From Chlorops oryzae (Eukaryota > Arthropoda > Insecta > Diptera > Chloropidae), in assembly GCA_020466095.1 (NCBI GenBank), contig CM035807.1, forward strand, positions 40,202,348-40,266,347: 64,000 nucleotides of DNA. Direction: 5' to 3'. Of this stretch, positions 43,915-55,855 are shown one piece after another; the first letter of the stretch is position 1; every line of letters starts with the position of its first letter. Made by a program: the position numbers and the translations under genes. A model generated the notes under the pieces. That model was not told where the DNA came from. It saw nothing but the letters and a program-made list of their open reading frames with translations, and did no database searches.

Positions 43915-45932
43915 CTATGTGGACCTCAAACTTGGATTCGGCAACTCCGGGAGCATATAATATGCATAGTGAGATCCCTGGGCCCTGTTGTCATTTTTTC
44001 CGGAAGGGCTTCTTTTCCTCTTCGTAATATTAATATAACGGTGCATATCGATTAGCACCGCCTGCTGCTTGTTTTGCTCTTTATTCATTTCAGCAACTAT
44101 TGGACTTTGTTTGGACGAATTAAGTTCAATTACATCTCTAGAAAGAGCGTCCAAAGGGGAATTTGGTAAAATACTCTTAGGAGTGTTGTTAGGGCTATTT
44201 TTCTTAAGGCTTAGAGAGATTATTCCACTGGTAGAGTTCGATCTCTTTCTTTCGAACTGGATTTTAATATTTTTGAATTGGCTTATACCTGGCTGTTCAC
44301 TTGTAGACTGGTCCAGACTGTCACCATTTTGTGTAATTTCCCTACTGGGAATTAGTAAATTTTCCCTACCGGGATGTTGATAAAGCCCAGCTTTTAACTG
44401 GTTCGTGTCGCAGCTATTGGATGGTGGACTGTGTCCGATTGGCATCACCAAGTATTACAGTATGGGAAAGCCTGTCAAAATGCTATTTGGCTCCAAATGG
44501 TGTGGTGAAGTTGAGTAAAAATCAGCTGACTGTCAAAAATAAGTCGAAGAATTTGCGATTTTTTTAAACATGCCGTAGCTTTATATTTTGACCCTTTTAA
44601 GGAAAATTGAAGTTGCAAACAACAAAGTAGAGATGCTCCTTCATTTTAGAGTACATTTGAGTCTCTGCGACCCCTGCAAAGCAGTATTCAATATTGCATT
44701 TAAATTGAACGACTTCGTCAGTGATGCACTAATACTCTAAGCGCAAAGCTTTTATCGATACTGAACCGAGTACTCAAAAGAGTTCTTAAAACATAATAAA
44801 ACCAATTAAAAAGCAAGATAATTCGACATAAAAGGAATTTATATATTTTTAAAATTCATGTTTGAAAATGAAAAAAGTAAGGGTGTTATAGTAAAGCAAA
44901 CCTGACCATAGAATACCCTACACAGATAAACAGCTATATATTTTTTAATCGGAGGCTCAAACAAAGCTCAAATTCCTTATTTCATGCAAATATCTCGAAA
45001 GATTATGACTTAACAGCAGTTCAGACGATCTTTGAGGCTGACCTTAGTGCTGGAGGTACCCTTAAAGTTCGTCCACTTTAGTCAATTTTTGAAGAGGATG
45101 TCAACGATTAAAAAAGAAGTATTTATGCCGTGTTTGTTTCAAGCGCCATCTGAATTTTGGGTGTAAAATTCAATTTTCGAATAACGCCTTTTGGCGCGGC
45201 CACTTTTCTATATTTGGAATCTACATTTTATGCCTTTAAATAAGTCCAACTAAATAATTCCAGTAAGTATATAAAAAAATATTGGTTTCGGAGCAGCATT
45301 TATGAAATTTATAACAAACCCTAGAACGAAGGGATACCTTTGAAAATCAGACAGACAGAAAGTCTCATTTCTAAAAGCTAAACGATCAAATTGTAGTCGG
45401 TTACTATTTTCACCATCGATTTGCACTATTGACTCGTTCCATTTGGCACCATCTGTTGTCCATGGATGCCACACTAACGTCTAAATTAAACAAGACCAAA
45501 AACCTTGAAATCGGTTTTTTGTAGTACGTGAATTTTTCTAATACAAAAAAGAAAAATTAAATGTTAAAAGAAATTCTACAGTTTAAAATTGTATAATCAT
45601 TCTTAAAAAAACTAAATAATATCTGATTTTCTCCGGTTATAAATGAAAAAAAATCCCTCAAAAAAACTAACTGCTTGTACTTGCCCAATTTCTAGAGACG
45701 ACAGCAATGCCCAAAGAGGCATCGTGGTGGATTGCCTGGTATGCCGTGTGGTTGTTGTTGCCTTTGGTGAATTGCCTATTAGCTTTGTTGAATTGCCTAT
45801 TAGCTCGTTTCTCATACTGTAATACTTGGGCATCACTTTCGGGCAGAGCTGCAGAGACCGAGTGTCGCTTTCTGTCGTTCCTAGAAGTTTGACGACAACA
45901 AATAATATACGAATGTCCGTATGTATATTCAC
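43915..45932 (-). pseudogene. Serine/lysine-rich ORF split by a hAT element
   Basis: On the minus strand an ORF from 45932 runs to 45837 and, after removal of the hAT (44449-45828) and one GGCATCAC copy, continues in the same frame from 44448 to the stop at 43915. The joined reading passes through CPKVMPIGHSPPSNS. The protein would be about 210 residues, polar and Ser/Asn/Lys-rich (ISQFKNIKIQFERKRSNS; SKQSPIVAEMNKEQNKQQ), with no recognised domain. It may be a retrotransposon gag-like piece, since gypsy fragments lie upstream, or a host exon. The in-frame continuity across the insertion argues it was coding. Confidence 0.5.
44449..45828. mobile_element. hAT element (CAAGTATTACAGTATG TIR), 1380 bp
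   Basis: TIR CAAGTATTACAGTATGGGAA at the left and the complement of CAAGTATTACAGTATGAGAA at the right. A perfect 8-bp duplication, GGCATCAC, lies at 44441-44448 and 45829-45836. No transposase ORF is visible. The right subterminal region has a direct repeat of GAATTGCCTATTAGC. Confidence 0.9.
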
Positions 45933-46106
45933 TATACTTCTCTTTATTTTGTGTTACAAACACACAATTTACTGGTGGAGCGGCACAAAAACACTGCAGT
46001 CCTCCTTGGAGAATACTTTTGAGCTTTGCTCAAATTAATGCAGGTTGCTCAATATTTACTTTTTGTTTTTATTTATTATTGTTTACGGAGCGCGAAACTA
46101 TATACG

Positions 46107-46719
46107 TCAGTCTTCGACAAGGGTTGCCAGGTTGTCCTGGAAAATCTGTCCTGCGTTTCTTAAACCGAATGGCATTTTAAGATATTCGTAAAGACCAAAT
46201 GGTGTGATGATAGCAGTTTTGCTTATGTCATCAGGAAACACATCGACCTGATGATACGCTCGTATCACATCCAGAGTAGAAAATATCGTGCATCCATGCA
46301 GATTGATATTGCAGTCCGTCAAAAAAGGAATGTTATACCGATCTGGCTGACTATTAAGATGTCTATAGTCTCCGCAGCATCTCCAAGATCCATCCTTTTT
46401 GGGGACTAAATGTAGTGCGCTAGCCCATTGAGATTTTGAGGGTCAAATAATGCCAAGCTCCATTAAATTCTCAAACTCTTTTTTTGCGGCTTGTAACCTG
46501 CTAGTGTCCAGCCTTCGATATCTTCCGTGGCAGGGAGGTTTCAATATGATGATATATGGTGTGTTGAGGAAATCGTTTCAACGCATTGGACATCGTACAA
46601 ATACCTGGGAAGCTTGATAATAATTTGGTGTAAGGTGATTCGTCCATAAGGAGTGCAGTAATTTGAAAGGGCGGTTGCTTGTCGCCGTATGCCTGCGTCT
46701 TGATGAGTGCCTTGCAGGC
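46107..46719 (-). pseudogene. Ty3/gypsy reverse transcriptase fragment
   Basis: Reading the minus strand: a linker with degraded SSFPGICT and YHHIETS, then AAKKEFENLMELGII, SQWASALHLVPKKDGSW, FSTLDVIRAYHQVDV and TPFGLYEYLKMPFGLRNAGQ. Frame breaks occur (stop before PSKSQWAS). It ends shortly after the MPFGLRNA motif, before the catalytic YxDD block, so the RT is truncated. The segment is separated from its protease by the TIR element at 46720-47881. Confidence 0.8.
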
Positions 46720-47881
46720 ACGTAGCCAGGATTTTCAGACGGGGGGGTTTTTATATTTCCAATTTTTTGCTGCGTAACAATTTACATTCTTTCGAAACAA
46801 TACGTCAATGAAACCGATAGTCGTAACAAAAGGATAAAAAAGTAAGAAACAGAACTCCAAAAGAAGAAGCACCATAGTGTGCGTATAAAATTTGCTGAAA
46901 ATTTTATAACTTACACCAAACAAAACAATCATTGCTGATTTTATTAATTAATAGTTTTAATAATTTTTAACAATCAGAACAGAGTTTACCCGAGAGGGTA
47001 GTTGATCGAGAGTGTGTTTTGCTGTGGTTCAGAGGTATGGAAAGTTCCAAAAAAAACGACATACTAATATCAAGTACATTAAGAGATAACAAAAATATTA
47101 TTCCATATTACACATTTAATAACCAAAATTTACATTTCATTAAAAAAAAAATAATCTTTAAAACTTCTGAAAGTAGTCGGTGAATATAGTAAATCCCGAT
47201 ACTTGGTTAAGTAAGATTGTCTTAATTTATTTTTTCGATCTCAAAATGTCATCAAAAATTAATTTTTGGACTAATATTGAAAAACTTTCGTGATATTCCT
47301 ACAGAGTGAAATATTTAGTTGAAAAATTTCGAGTGGGTAAAATACCCATGTATGTAAACGGCGTTCTGCCGTGCCTGTATTTGATTATCTGCGTACACAA
47401 CTGCACATAAAAAGTTTACGATTACGAAATAAATCAAAAATAGTCGGGATTATTTGTGATTAATGAAAAAATTCAAATTATTCAAAAAATAATACGAATA
47501 TTTTTTTTTTTTGAGTAACATTTAAATGATGCAATGGTGCTCAAAATTTGAAACGGAATTTTCTCGAAATCCTTACGTGATATAATTTTTTTGATATTTT
47601 TCAATTTTTCGGGAGACAAAATCAAGCAGAAGCACTAATAAACTTTAAAGGAGGATTTCGTTGCAGAACAGTGAAATTTTCAGTTAAGTTAAGCTATTCA
47701 AAAAAAGTTGATGCCGAATAAAAACAGTCGTCAATCAATGATATCGATTCGACGAACTAGGCGTGCAATAACATATTTATATATACTTATATTCAGGAAA
47801 GTCGGCTATACGAAATTTTGAACTTTTGAAAGTTAAGAAACATTGTAAACATTAACACCCAAAAGGCCCCCTTGGCTACGT
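46720..47881. mobile_element. TIR element within the gypsy fragment
   Basis: ACGTAGCCAGGATTTTCAGA with a following G-run at the left is mirrored by a C-run and CCTTGGCTACGT at 47865-47881. It interrupts the gypsy reading between protease (beyond 47882) and RT (before 46719). No long ORF. The duplication is not clear. Confidence 0.6.
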
Positions 47882-48100
47882 CCCTGGTGTCTTGCCATCG
47901 ACAATTTCCTGATTTTTAAATCTGGTAATAGATGAAAATGTGTAAGGAAATCGGATCCACTTATTGCCTTGGTAACGTCAGCTACTACAAAACTCCATTT
48001 GAAATTTCGACGAAGACCAAAATCGATAGAGAGTGTAATGGTACCGAAAATTTGTATTTGTGTACCATTGAAGTTTGTTAGGAGATGGCCGCTATTTTCA
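47882..48100 (-). pseudogene. Gypsy protease fragment
   Basis: The minus-strand frame shows IQIFGTITLSIDFGLRR, FKWSFVVADVTKAISGSDFL and THFHLLPDLKIRKL, the C-terminal half of a Ty3/gypsy retropepsin (family pattern G...L...LR..F.W.F.VADV...I.G.DFL..F.LL.D). The active-site DTG part is not seen upstream. It belongs with the RT fragment at 46107-46719. Confidence 0.75.
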
Positions 48101-49560
48101 GTACTTCAAAATTCATGTGTTATTCATTAGCTAAAGGAGTGTATGACCGTGATCCGCATGAAAACTTCAATTGGGAAAAGTGCACGTGCTGGCTGACTAA
48201 AATGGAGAATTTCCTTTGAAAAAATAATATGTATACGCCGGGGGATCTAAAAGGAGAAGGAAAATAAATTTTTAAAATTTTTTAAATGTTTTAATAGGCG
48301 CTTTCAAACTTGCATTTTTTCAATGAATATTTTAAAAAATTGGCGGATATGGCCATATTTCGTCTCTTCGTGACCGTGACACATTTTCGCCTTTGGAAAG
48401 ACTTAAGAGCTTCAATTATCAAAACATCTTAAGTACAAAAAAATTATAAAACTTTTGAGAATTGTAGCACCCAGATTGAAAAACATCTTGTCATGCAAAT
48501 TTCATAGGATCTTCATTAAAAATGGGAGTATACAACCCTCTTTCAAATGAAAATTTCATTTGAAGAAGAGTCTGTTGCAACGCGCTCTTGCTTCTGTGAT
48601 ATTTTCACTAGAAGATCATTTGAAAAATCATCAATTGGCCTCTTTCGAAATGAATGCTTCACTACTTCTGCATTAATGATTTGTTCATGCATGGGATAAA
48701 GTCCGGCTGGGTAAGTAGTTATTTCACCAGTTTCGAACTAGTGCCCAGTTCTGTAGGGTTGCTTTGCAGGGTATAAATTCCCTATTTATTTCTACTCGAT
48801 TTCTTTTAAATAACAATAAGATGACATTTACAGAAATTATAAATTTAGCATCTTAATAAAAATAAGGCTGTTAGAAACAAGATGTTTTGCATCTGATTTG
48901 CAGTTCTTTGACCATGTCATGACGTAAAAATCAAATTTTTACGCAACAACACGAACGTATGAGAAGTTTTCTTCTAATTTTAAGCCGATTTCCATTTCAA
49001 TAAATTTCATTTCATTTACACTAGCACTCTCTTTTATAACGAATCTTCTTTAGTTGGTAATCCTATTTTTAGATGAACTTTTCCACTCTGTGTATCCTTC
49101 TTGTTTTCCAAAATTGGTGAACGGATTATAACAATGGAAAGACGAAGTTCGATGGTTCCGTTAGTAAATTTGAGCCCTTGATCATGAAAGTGGTATTAGT
49201 CATACATTCCTTGCTTCCAGATATTAAGAGGTTTGCATGTTAAAGGATTAAAAAATATTTTTGTTTTATGGAAAAAGATATTTCGACACTTAAATAGTTT
49301 CAATAAATAGGTATTTATTATGATTGTGAAATTACTAACCAATTTTAAAAGGAAATGTGGTTTTGAAAGGTTGAAATGACTTATTTTATTTTCAAAACTA
49401 GCCCTATGACTTTATAAATGACTTAAGCCATCAAGGAAAAATTTTTATTTGAAATTAACATTTTATTCAAACTCATTACTAGGGCAACCAAAAATATGAT
49501 TTGGAATATCTTTTTCTCGTCATTTGATTTGGAAGCGGAAAACAGAGTTGAGCTCATCCT
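48101..49560. other. Gene-free stretch
   Basis: AT-rich. No recognised coding, tandem or inverted structure before the hAT-like exon edge at about 49560. Confidence 0.4.
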
Positions 49561-49587
49561 CCGAAAGGCTTTTTTGGGAACCTGGAT

Positions 49588-49963
49588 CAAGTATTACAGT
49601 ATGAGAAACGAGCTAATAGGCAATTCAACAAAGCAATGAGTACTCGGTTCAGTATCGATAAAAGCTTTGCGCTTAGAGTATTTGTGCATCGCTGACGAAG
49701 TCGTTCAATTTAAATGCAATATTGAATACTGATTTTCGGGGGTCGCAGATACTCAAATGTACTTTTAAATGAAGGAGCATCTCTACTTTGTTGTTTTCAA
49801 CTTCAATTTTACTTAAAAAGGGTCAAAATATAAAGCTACGGCATGTTTAAAAATCGCAAATTCTTCGACTTATTTTTGACAGTCAGCTGATTTTTACTCA
49901 ACTTCACCACACCATTTGGAGCCATATAGCATTTTGACAGGCTTTCCCATACTGTAATACTTG
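49588..49963. mobile_element. hAT MITE, deletion derivative of the 44449 family
   Basis: 376 bp, with TIR CAAGTATTACAGTATGAGAA and the complement of CAAGTATTACAGTATGGGAA. A perfect 8-bp duplication, ACCTGGAT, lies at 49580-49587 and 49964-49971. About 330 bp match the left end of 44449-45828 in inverted orientation, and about 45 bp match its right end. It is therefore an internally deleted, oppositely oriented relative. Confidence 0.9.
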
Positions 49964-50414
49964 ACCTGGATCACTAATCATACAATATATAGATAAAAAC
50001 TTTCATAGAACGATTTGTCGGCAACGAAAATCGAAACATTGGCTCCCACTCTCTCAACTAGTTCAGCTTCGCATCCAATGCTCTCACTTCTGTTCGTTTC
50101 GTCACGAGGCGATTGATTCCCACTCGCTCTTTTTACGCTTTGCTTTGATTTTTCCTCTCATTTCATTCTCATTCTCTTGTTGAGTGAGTCAGCAAGAGGC
50201 GCTAATAGCATAGCAAAACTGTTCAATTTTCACTCTGGTGTTAGATGTGAACGAATGCGGACGCTCTTGTCGCCATAAATTGCCATACGCTATAATTGAA
50301 AAACTTTTGGAAATTTTTCTTTTAAATTTAATTTTTTATTCCCAGAGTCCACCGAAATATAGTAGGTGCATTCACATCTTAATTTGATTTTTTTATTTGC
50401 TGTTCTTTACAAAT

Positions 50415-53226
50415 ATGGAAAATCTTCGTTCAAAAGTTGACAAAAGGAGAGGTGGAGGGAGGTGTGTCATTAAAACTTGTTTAAGGGGATATAGATGCGA
50501 AGACGTTCCAGTTAGACTTTTTAAATTTCCTAAAGACACTTTTTACCGACAACAATGGTTGCAAAACTGCGACGTTGTTGATAATTTTAGTGAAACTCGA
50601 ATGTTTGTATGCGACAGGCATTTCGCAAGTAAATTTCTTGGGAAAAAAAAACTTATGAAGAATGCCATTCCTACTCTAAATTTGTCCCAAAACTCTTTAT
50701 TGCTACGTGACAATGTTACATCTCAAGAGGACTATACTTTCGAAGCAAATGTTGAAGAAATTCAACCGTTTTCGTCATTTACAAAATCGCCTAATTATTC
50801 ATACGGCAGTAAAGTTTTGGAAACTGAACCGACTGCGACAAATAATATACCCTTTGACGAACATTCTTTTAAGGAAAATTTTGAAATTGACAACTTTTCA
50901 AATGTGGAAGAGTTTTTAGTTTTTGAAGATGAAGGCAAGAACAGCCTTTGGAAAAATTTGTCGAAATCCTGCCCTGTAGAAGATTCGCTTTCAAATTCTT
51001 CACCATTTTGTCCAAATTGTCTCAAACGGGAACAGAATGAAGCTTATTATAGGAAAATGCACTACGAAACGTCTCTTAAAGAAAGAAAAGAAAAGGCAAA
51101 AACTCTTCAGCTAATGAAAAAATGTAGGGATCTTAAAGCGCTTTTAAGAAAAGAAAAAGAAAAGGCATTCCGACGTAATAAGCGCCGTCCCAAGCCAGAA
51201 AACATTTTCTCATCAATTGACAATATGTCACATATGTCTCCTGAAGCTAAGACATTTTGTAAAATGTTACTAAAAAAGAAAAGAAAATACACTGAAGAAG
51301 AAAAAGTTATTTCACAAAATATAAACTTTTATTCAGCACGCACATATAATTATTTGAGAGATGTTCTTAACTTAAAACTTCCTTCGAAAGTAATGTTGAT
51401 AAAGTGGGCCCCTTTAAGAAACTTAACGCCGGGATTTCGTCCAGAACTTTTGCAGAACTTAAAGGAGATAATTTCGAAAATGAGCACAAAAAGTAAAACT
51501 GCTGTTTTGATGTGTGATGAAATGAAAATAAAAAGAGGACTGCAATATAATTCAGTCCTAGACGAAATTCAAGGCTTTGAACATGACGGCGTTAGGAGCA
51601 CATTATTGCTAGGTCAACAAGTTTGTGTTTTTATGGTCAGAGGACTATATGAAAATTGGAAATATGTACTGAGCTATTTTGTATCGTCGGTTGCATTGAA
51701 ATCAAATTCCTTAAAAGAAAAAATATATAGCAATATTAAACATGCAAAAACATTAGGCCTAGATGTTGTGGCGGTTACATGCGATCAGAGATAAAATAAT
51801 AGAGCTGCTTTTAAAAAGCTCATTACGTCTATGGAAAATCCCAGTTTCTGCGTAAATGGGCAATAAGTTTTTGCGCTCTATGATGTTCCACATTTAATTA
51901 AGTCCCTACGCAACATAATTATGAAACGAGACCTTACAACTCCAGATGGAATTGTTTCATGGGACATTATAAGAACCCTATACGAACTTGATTCCAAAAA
52001 CGCAACACGCCTGTGCCCTAAGCTAACGCCAAAACACATTTCTCCCAATTCATTCGAAAAAATGAAGGTAAAATACGCGACGCAAATTTTCAGTCACTCT
52101 GTTGCAGCAGCAATAAAAGCGGTAGTTGAAAGTGGCGGCTTCAAAAATTGTGAAAGCAGTGCTTATGCTACAGCAATATTTTTCGAAAAAATAAATAGAC
52201 TCTTTGATTGTCTTAACAGCCATGTAGTTTATGACAAGAATCCGTTCAGATGCTCTTTACAAAATAACAACAATGTACACAAATATTTGGAAGAAATGAT
52301 CATGTATTTTGAAAAACTTAAATATCCAATAAAAGTTTTCTGCATTGAAGGCATGATTCAAACAATATCTGGCATACTTGGTTTGGCAAACAGAATTTGG
52401 ATGACTAATTCAGAGATATTTTTTATACCTACAACAAAATTCAAAATTCAGAGGCGCAACTAACACTAATCCGACCGTATTTGAGTTCAACAATATTATG
52501 TCTAAAATGCTTGCTATGAAAATACTCACTTCAAAAACACTCTCAGGAAACTGTGAGCCTGATCATGAAGCTTTATTGTTTAACGTCATTGAAGAAGTTT
52601 GTACCGAAAATTCCAATTCTGATGACATGACTAACCAACAATATCTCGAAAAAGGCTGCTTGGATCAAGAGTCATTTTGTTCAGATTTTGAAGAAGAAGT
52701 TGAAATGTCGTTACAGGCGACATTACCAAACATTCAAAACACTCTCAATGACAACGCGTTACGGTACTTTTCAGGATATTTGCTGTATAAGGTCCTTAAA
52801 AAGTATAATTGTGATACATGCGCCTCTCTTATAAAAAAAAACTGTGAAACCTTAACCTCCTCTGAATTTTTAATATTAAAAAAAAATTTCGGATACATAA
52901 ACACAAATTTGAAACTTAAAGCTCCCAGTGATTATTTTTTTGGTCTCATTAAAATTCACCTTAACGTTTTTCAAAATATGTTTATCAACAAACCTCATGT
53001 TACTGAAATAAAACATAAAATCGTGAATGCATGCGTATATGCGACTGAAAAGTCCGATGACTATATTACATGGTTTTCCGAAAGTGATCAATGCTTCGAT
53101 CACAAGAAATTTATTTTAGATACGTTTGTATTAATTTTGATCCGGAAAAGTTGTAAGTGGCTTACTGAAAAGATGATTGTCAAATCTGCGAGTTCAGGAC
53201 ATAAACTTAAAATAATGTCTTCTTAA
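50415..53226 (+). pseudogene. P-element-like THAP transposase, three lesions
   Basis: It starts MENLRSKVDKRRGGGRCV. The N-terminal THAP zinc domain has a C-x4-C pair (CVIKTC), LFKFPKD, W and VCDRHF. A Lys-rich coiled segment follows (KERKEKAKTLQLMKKCRDLK), then the RNase H-like catalytic region with CDEMKIKRGLQYN, VVAVTCDQR and YDVPHLIKSLRNI, and a C-terminal region with NALRYFSGYLLYKVLKKY. A stop at 51792-51794 (where GSNNR is expected), a second at about 51865-51867 and a frameshift near 52460 disable it. Outside these three lesions the frame is open for over 2.7 kb, so decay is recent. All key acidic motifs are otherwise recognisable. Confidence 0.9.
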
Positions 53227-53459
53227 TACTTATATTTGGATCTTATAATAATATAATAAATGTTCATCTATTGAGTTTTATTTTTCGTTTTAATTAATCT
53301 TTAATCCTTTAAAAGAGCTAACAAAAAGCTATTTCCAAAAATTACAAACATTTAAAGTTCAGAATAAAAAAAAAATTTTTTTATAATACTTTTCAAAATT
53401 ACTAAAAGCAGGGACCATAACTGTTATAAATTATATTTTAAAAATTACAATTTAAGTAT

Positions 53460-53740
53460 TATTTTAAGAGTTTTATTATTTTAATCAGAAAATAAAAATT
53501 ATTTTTTTGAGTTTTATTTTTTATTCAGAAGATAAAACTTATTCTTAGAGTTTTATTTTTCGATCAAGAAATAAAAATTATTTTTAGATTTTTAATTTTT
53601 ACTCAGTAAATAAAAATTATTTTTCGAATTTTATTTTTTGCTCTGAAGATAAAAATTTATCTTAGATTTTTATTTATTACTCAAAAAATAAAAATTGGTT
53701 TTTGAGTTTTTTTTTTTACTCAGAAAAATAAAACTCTTGC
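53460..53740. repeat. AT-rich minisatellite in the P element 3' region
   Basis: About six imperfect units of about 50 bp alternate GAGTTTTATTTTT and CAGAAAATAAAAATTATT. TTTTATT and AATAAAA are complementary, so each unit is a weak hairpin. It lies between the transposase stop and the right TIR. Confidence 0.75.
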
Positions 53741-54426
53741 ATAAGTATATTACCACTTTCTTTAAGATAACGCCTGAAATAGGATAAAGTGATGAAGAGT
53801 CGGATGATGATGAACACGAGGAAATGAATTAATTTTTGTTTTTTGATCAAAAAATAAAACTCTAAGAATAACACTTAAATACTAATTTTTAAAATATAAA
53901 TTATTTTATATCGATTTTTAAAATTCAAAATTCAAAAATAATTATTATTTTGGGTCCCTGACTAAAAGGCTGCTGAATAAAATTTATCTTAAAAATTTTT
54001 TATTTTCACACGAAAATATATTTATCACGCTGTGTTAATATGTATTGACGAAGGTAGCAATAGCTGCGCATTTATTTACAGATACCGAAACATTGAACGA
54101 GAAATGCGAATGAGAGAAATTTATCTTAAAGTCGACCAGGCTTAAACTTTTTAGTATATACATTAGTGTATATCAAACGCCAAAACTCCCTACAAATGCC
54201 TCATGGTAGCTGCATTTCATTGGGCACTTTGAAACGGCAACACATAATATAAGCGGTCGACTCTAAAGACGATTTTTGAATTTTCGAATCGCCAAAAAAT
54301 TTCAAAGCACACAATAACCACGTACAAACGTACGTTGATGGACAAACACGCACATTTTCATACTCGTAAACCACACAACGTCCATGCACAAACGTAAGTT
54401 CGTAGGTAGGCACACATATGCTTTAA
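53741..54426. other. P element internal non-coding region
   Basis: AT-rich. A short acidic reading SDEESDDDEHEEMN ends at 53831. 54200-54425 contains several ACGT-rich words (CAAACGTACGTTG, CAAACGTAAGTTCG). No RNA gene is seen. Confidence 0.4.
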
Positions 54427-54635
54427 ATGAGAATGAAATGAGAGGAAAAATCAAAGCAAAGCGTAAAAAGAGCGAGTGGGAATCAATCGCCTCGTGACGA
54501 AACGAACAGAAGTGAGAGCATGGGATGCGAAGCTGAACTAGTTGAGAGAGTGGGAGCCAATGTTTCGATTTTCGTTGCCGACAAATCGTTCTATGAAAGT
54601 TTTTATCTATATATTGTATGATTAGTGCCTGGATG

Positions 54636-54814
54636 CATATAGAACTATAGCTGCAACTTCGGCCAAAAGCTATTACGTGGTACACCACACTTTCTATAAG
54701 GTGGTTCACCACAATACTCGACTTATGGCGTGGTTCACCACAGTTGAACTTTTTCACCAAATCATGCCATAACGCGCCAAAATTTGGCCGAAGTTGCAGC
54801 TATAGTTCTATATG
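54636..54814. mobile_element. MITE, 179 bp, 8-bp duplication CCTGGATG
   Basis: CATATAGAACTATAGCTGCA and the following ACTTCGGCC are perfectly mirrored at the right end. The duplication CCTGGATG lies at 54628-54635 and 54815-54822. The interior repeats GTGGTTCACCAC-like words. It is inserted at the very edge of the P element, re-using the same target octamer. Confidence 0.9.
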
Positions 54815-55674
54815 CCTGGATGGATGCTGCTTCGCTGTAATCGTTCTTATTTTTAAACAGTTTAAGGAAGACTCCACTGCGGTCGATGTCGTGAGAAAGA
54901 ATTTAAAAAAGAAAAGTCTCATCGTGGACTTGGTTTTAATAAAGGCGAACTACAGTTTTTTGGCAGGTTTTATATAGAAATCGGAGACTTCTGGGTTGCT
55001 TACTAAGCAACTAAGGATGATAATCGAGACTCAAAAACGTTTGTCTTCCATTAAAGGACGTTTCTCCAAAGAAATCCGTGTTAAATTTGAGAAAGTAATT
55101 AAAAAAACTAAGAAATTACAATATTGCATAAAATAGTAAATCTCTTGGAGGAGACGTTCACTGCACTGCAGAAATTGATAAATACTCCATTAAAGAAATC
55201 GATTTGTTTAAGTATGCTCCAGCAGCTGGAGTCCACCTGCATCGGTAGGTGTTGAAAGAAGGTTTTCGCGCTATAAAAACCTGTTACGATGCAATCGTCC
55301 ATACGCATATGGTCAAAGCCACGAGAACTGAAACCAAAGTAAAAAAAAAATTTTTTTTAAAATACCGTTTAAATTTTTTTTTTTCCGAACGACCTCATCC
55401 CATTGCATCGGGAAACGTGAATTTCACACAATTAGAAACATTGTAGGATGGGCATACAACATCATTTTTAGGTATTGCTCGTGTTTCGCAACAATGGAAA
55501 ACATTTCTGGGTCGGAGAAAAAAGAAAATATATTAGATATATTTTAAATTTTTATGCTGTTAGTCTCTATTTCAAAATAATATGGTTGATTTTAACTGAA
55601 AACGTAAAGAGTTTAAAAAAAAAATGCGTTCGGTGAATGTATTTGATGGCACTGAAATGTAGGATATTTTCGTG

Positions 55675-55855
55675 TAACGTGCGACACCAGAATTAAAAAA
55701 AAATGTTTTTCGCATAGTTCAAGAAGTTAACAAACTGAATCAAGCAGATTTTTTTTGAGTATTTTTAGTCTACTTTTTGAATCAATATTGAAATTATTCA
55801 CATATAGAAGCTACAACAACCTACAAGGCCAACGAATATGTGTAACGTGCGACAC
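55675..55855 (+). repeat. TAACGTGCGACAC motif, outer pair
   Basis: Exact 13-mers at 55675-55687 and 55843-55855. Their mirror copies occur in the right arm (for example GTGTCGCACGTTAC near 61676 and 61846). They lie 370-550 bp from the outer arm end. Confidence 0.8.

Larger units (their letters stand above)
49972..54627 (+). mobile_element. P-superfamily element with 200-bp TIRs
   Basis: Inverted ends of about 200 bp (49972-50173 and 54427-54627) start CACTAATCATACAATATATA. The direct repeat CCTGGAT flanks it at 49965-49971 (and within 49581-49587) and 54628-54634. The right TIR abuts another MITE. The interior encodes one THAP-type transposase in the plus direction. A host-type TATA or splice structure is not obvious. 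Confidence 0.88.
49561..55305 (+). pseudogene. Old hAT-like transposase, split by P element and two MITEs
   Basis: When the insertions at 49588-54814 and the extra target copies are removed, the join reads FLGTWMDAASL, matching the GTW.DA region of insect hAT-like transposases. Downstream segments fit the same family: FKEDSTAVDVVRKNLKKKSL, IVDLVLIKANYSFL, LSSIKGRFSKEIRVKFEKVI, KYAPAAGV, then VGVERRFSRYKNLL (the hAT C-terminal S.ERSFSRYK..L motif) ending by about 55290. Several stops and frame changes show it was already dead. The giant palindrome begins immediately after. Confidence 0.55.
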
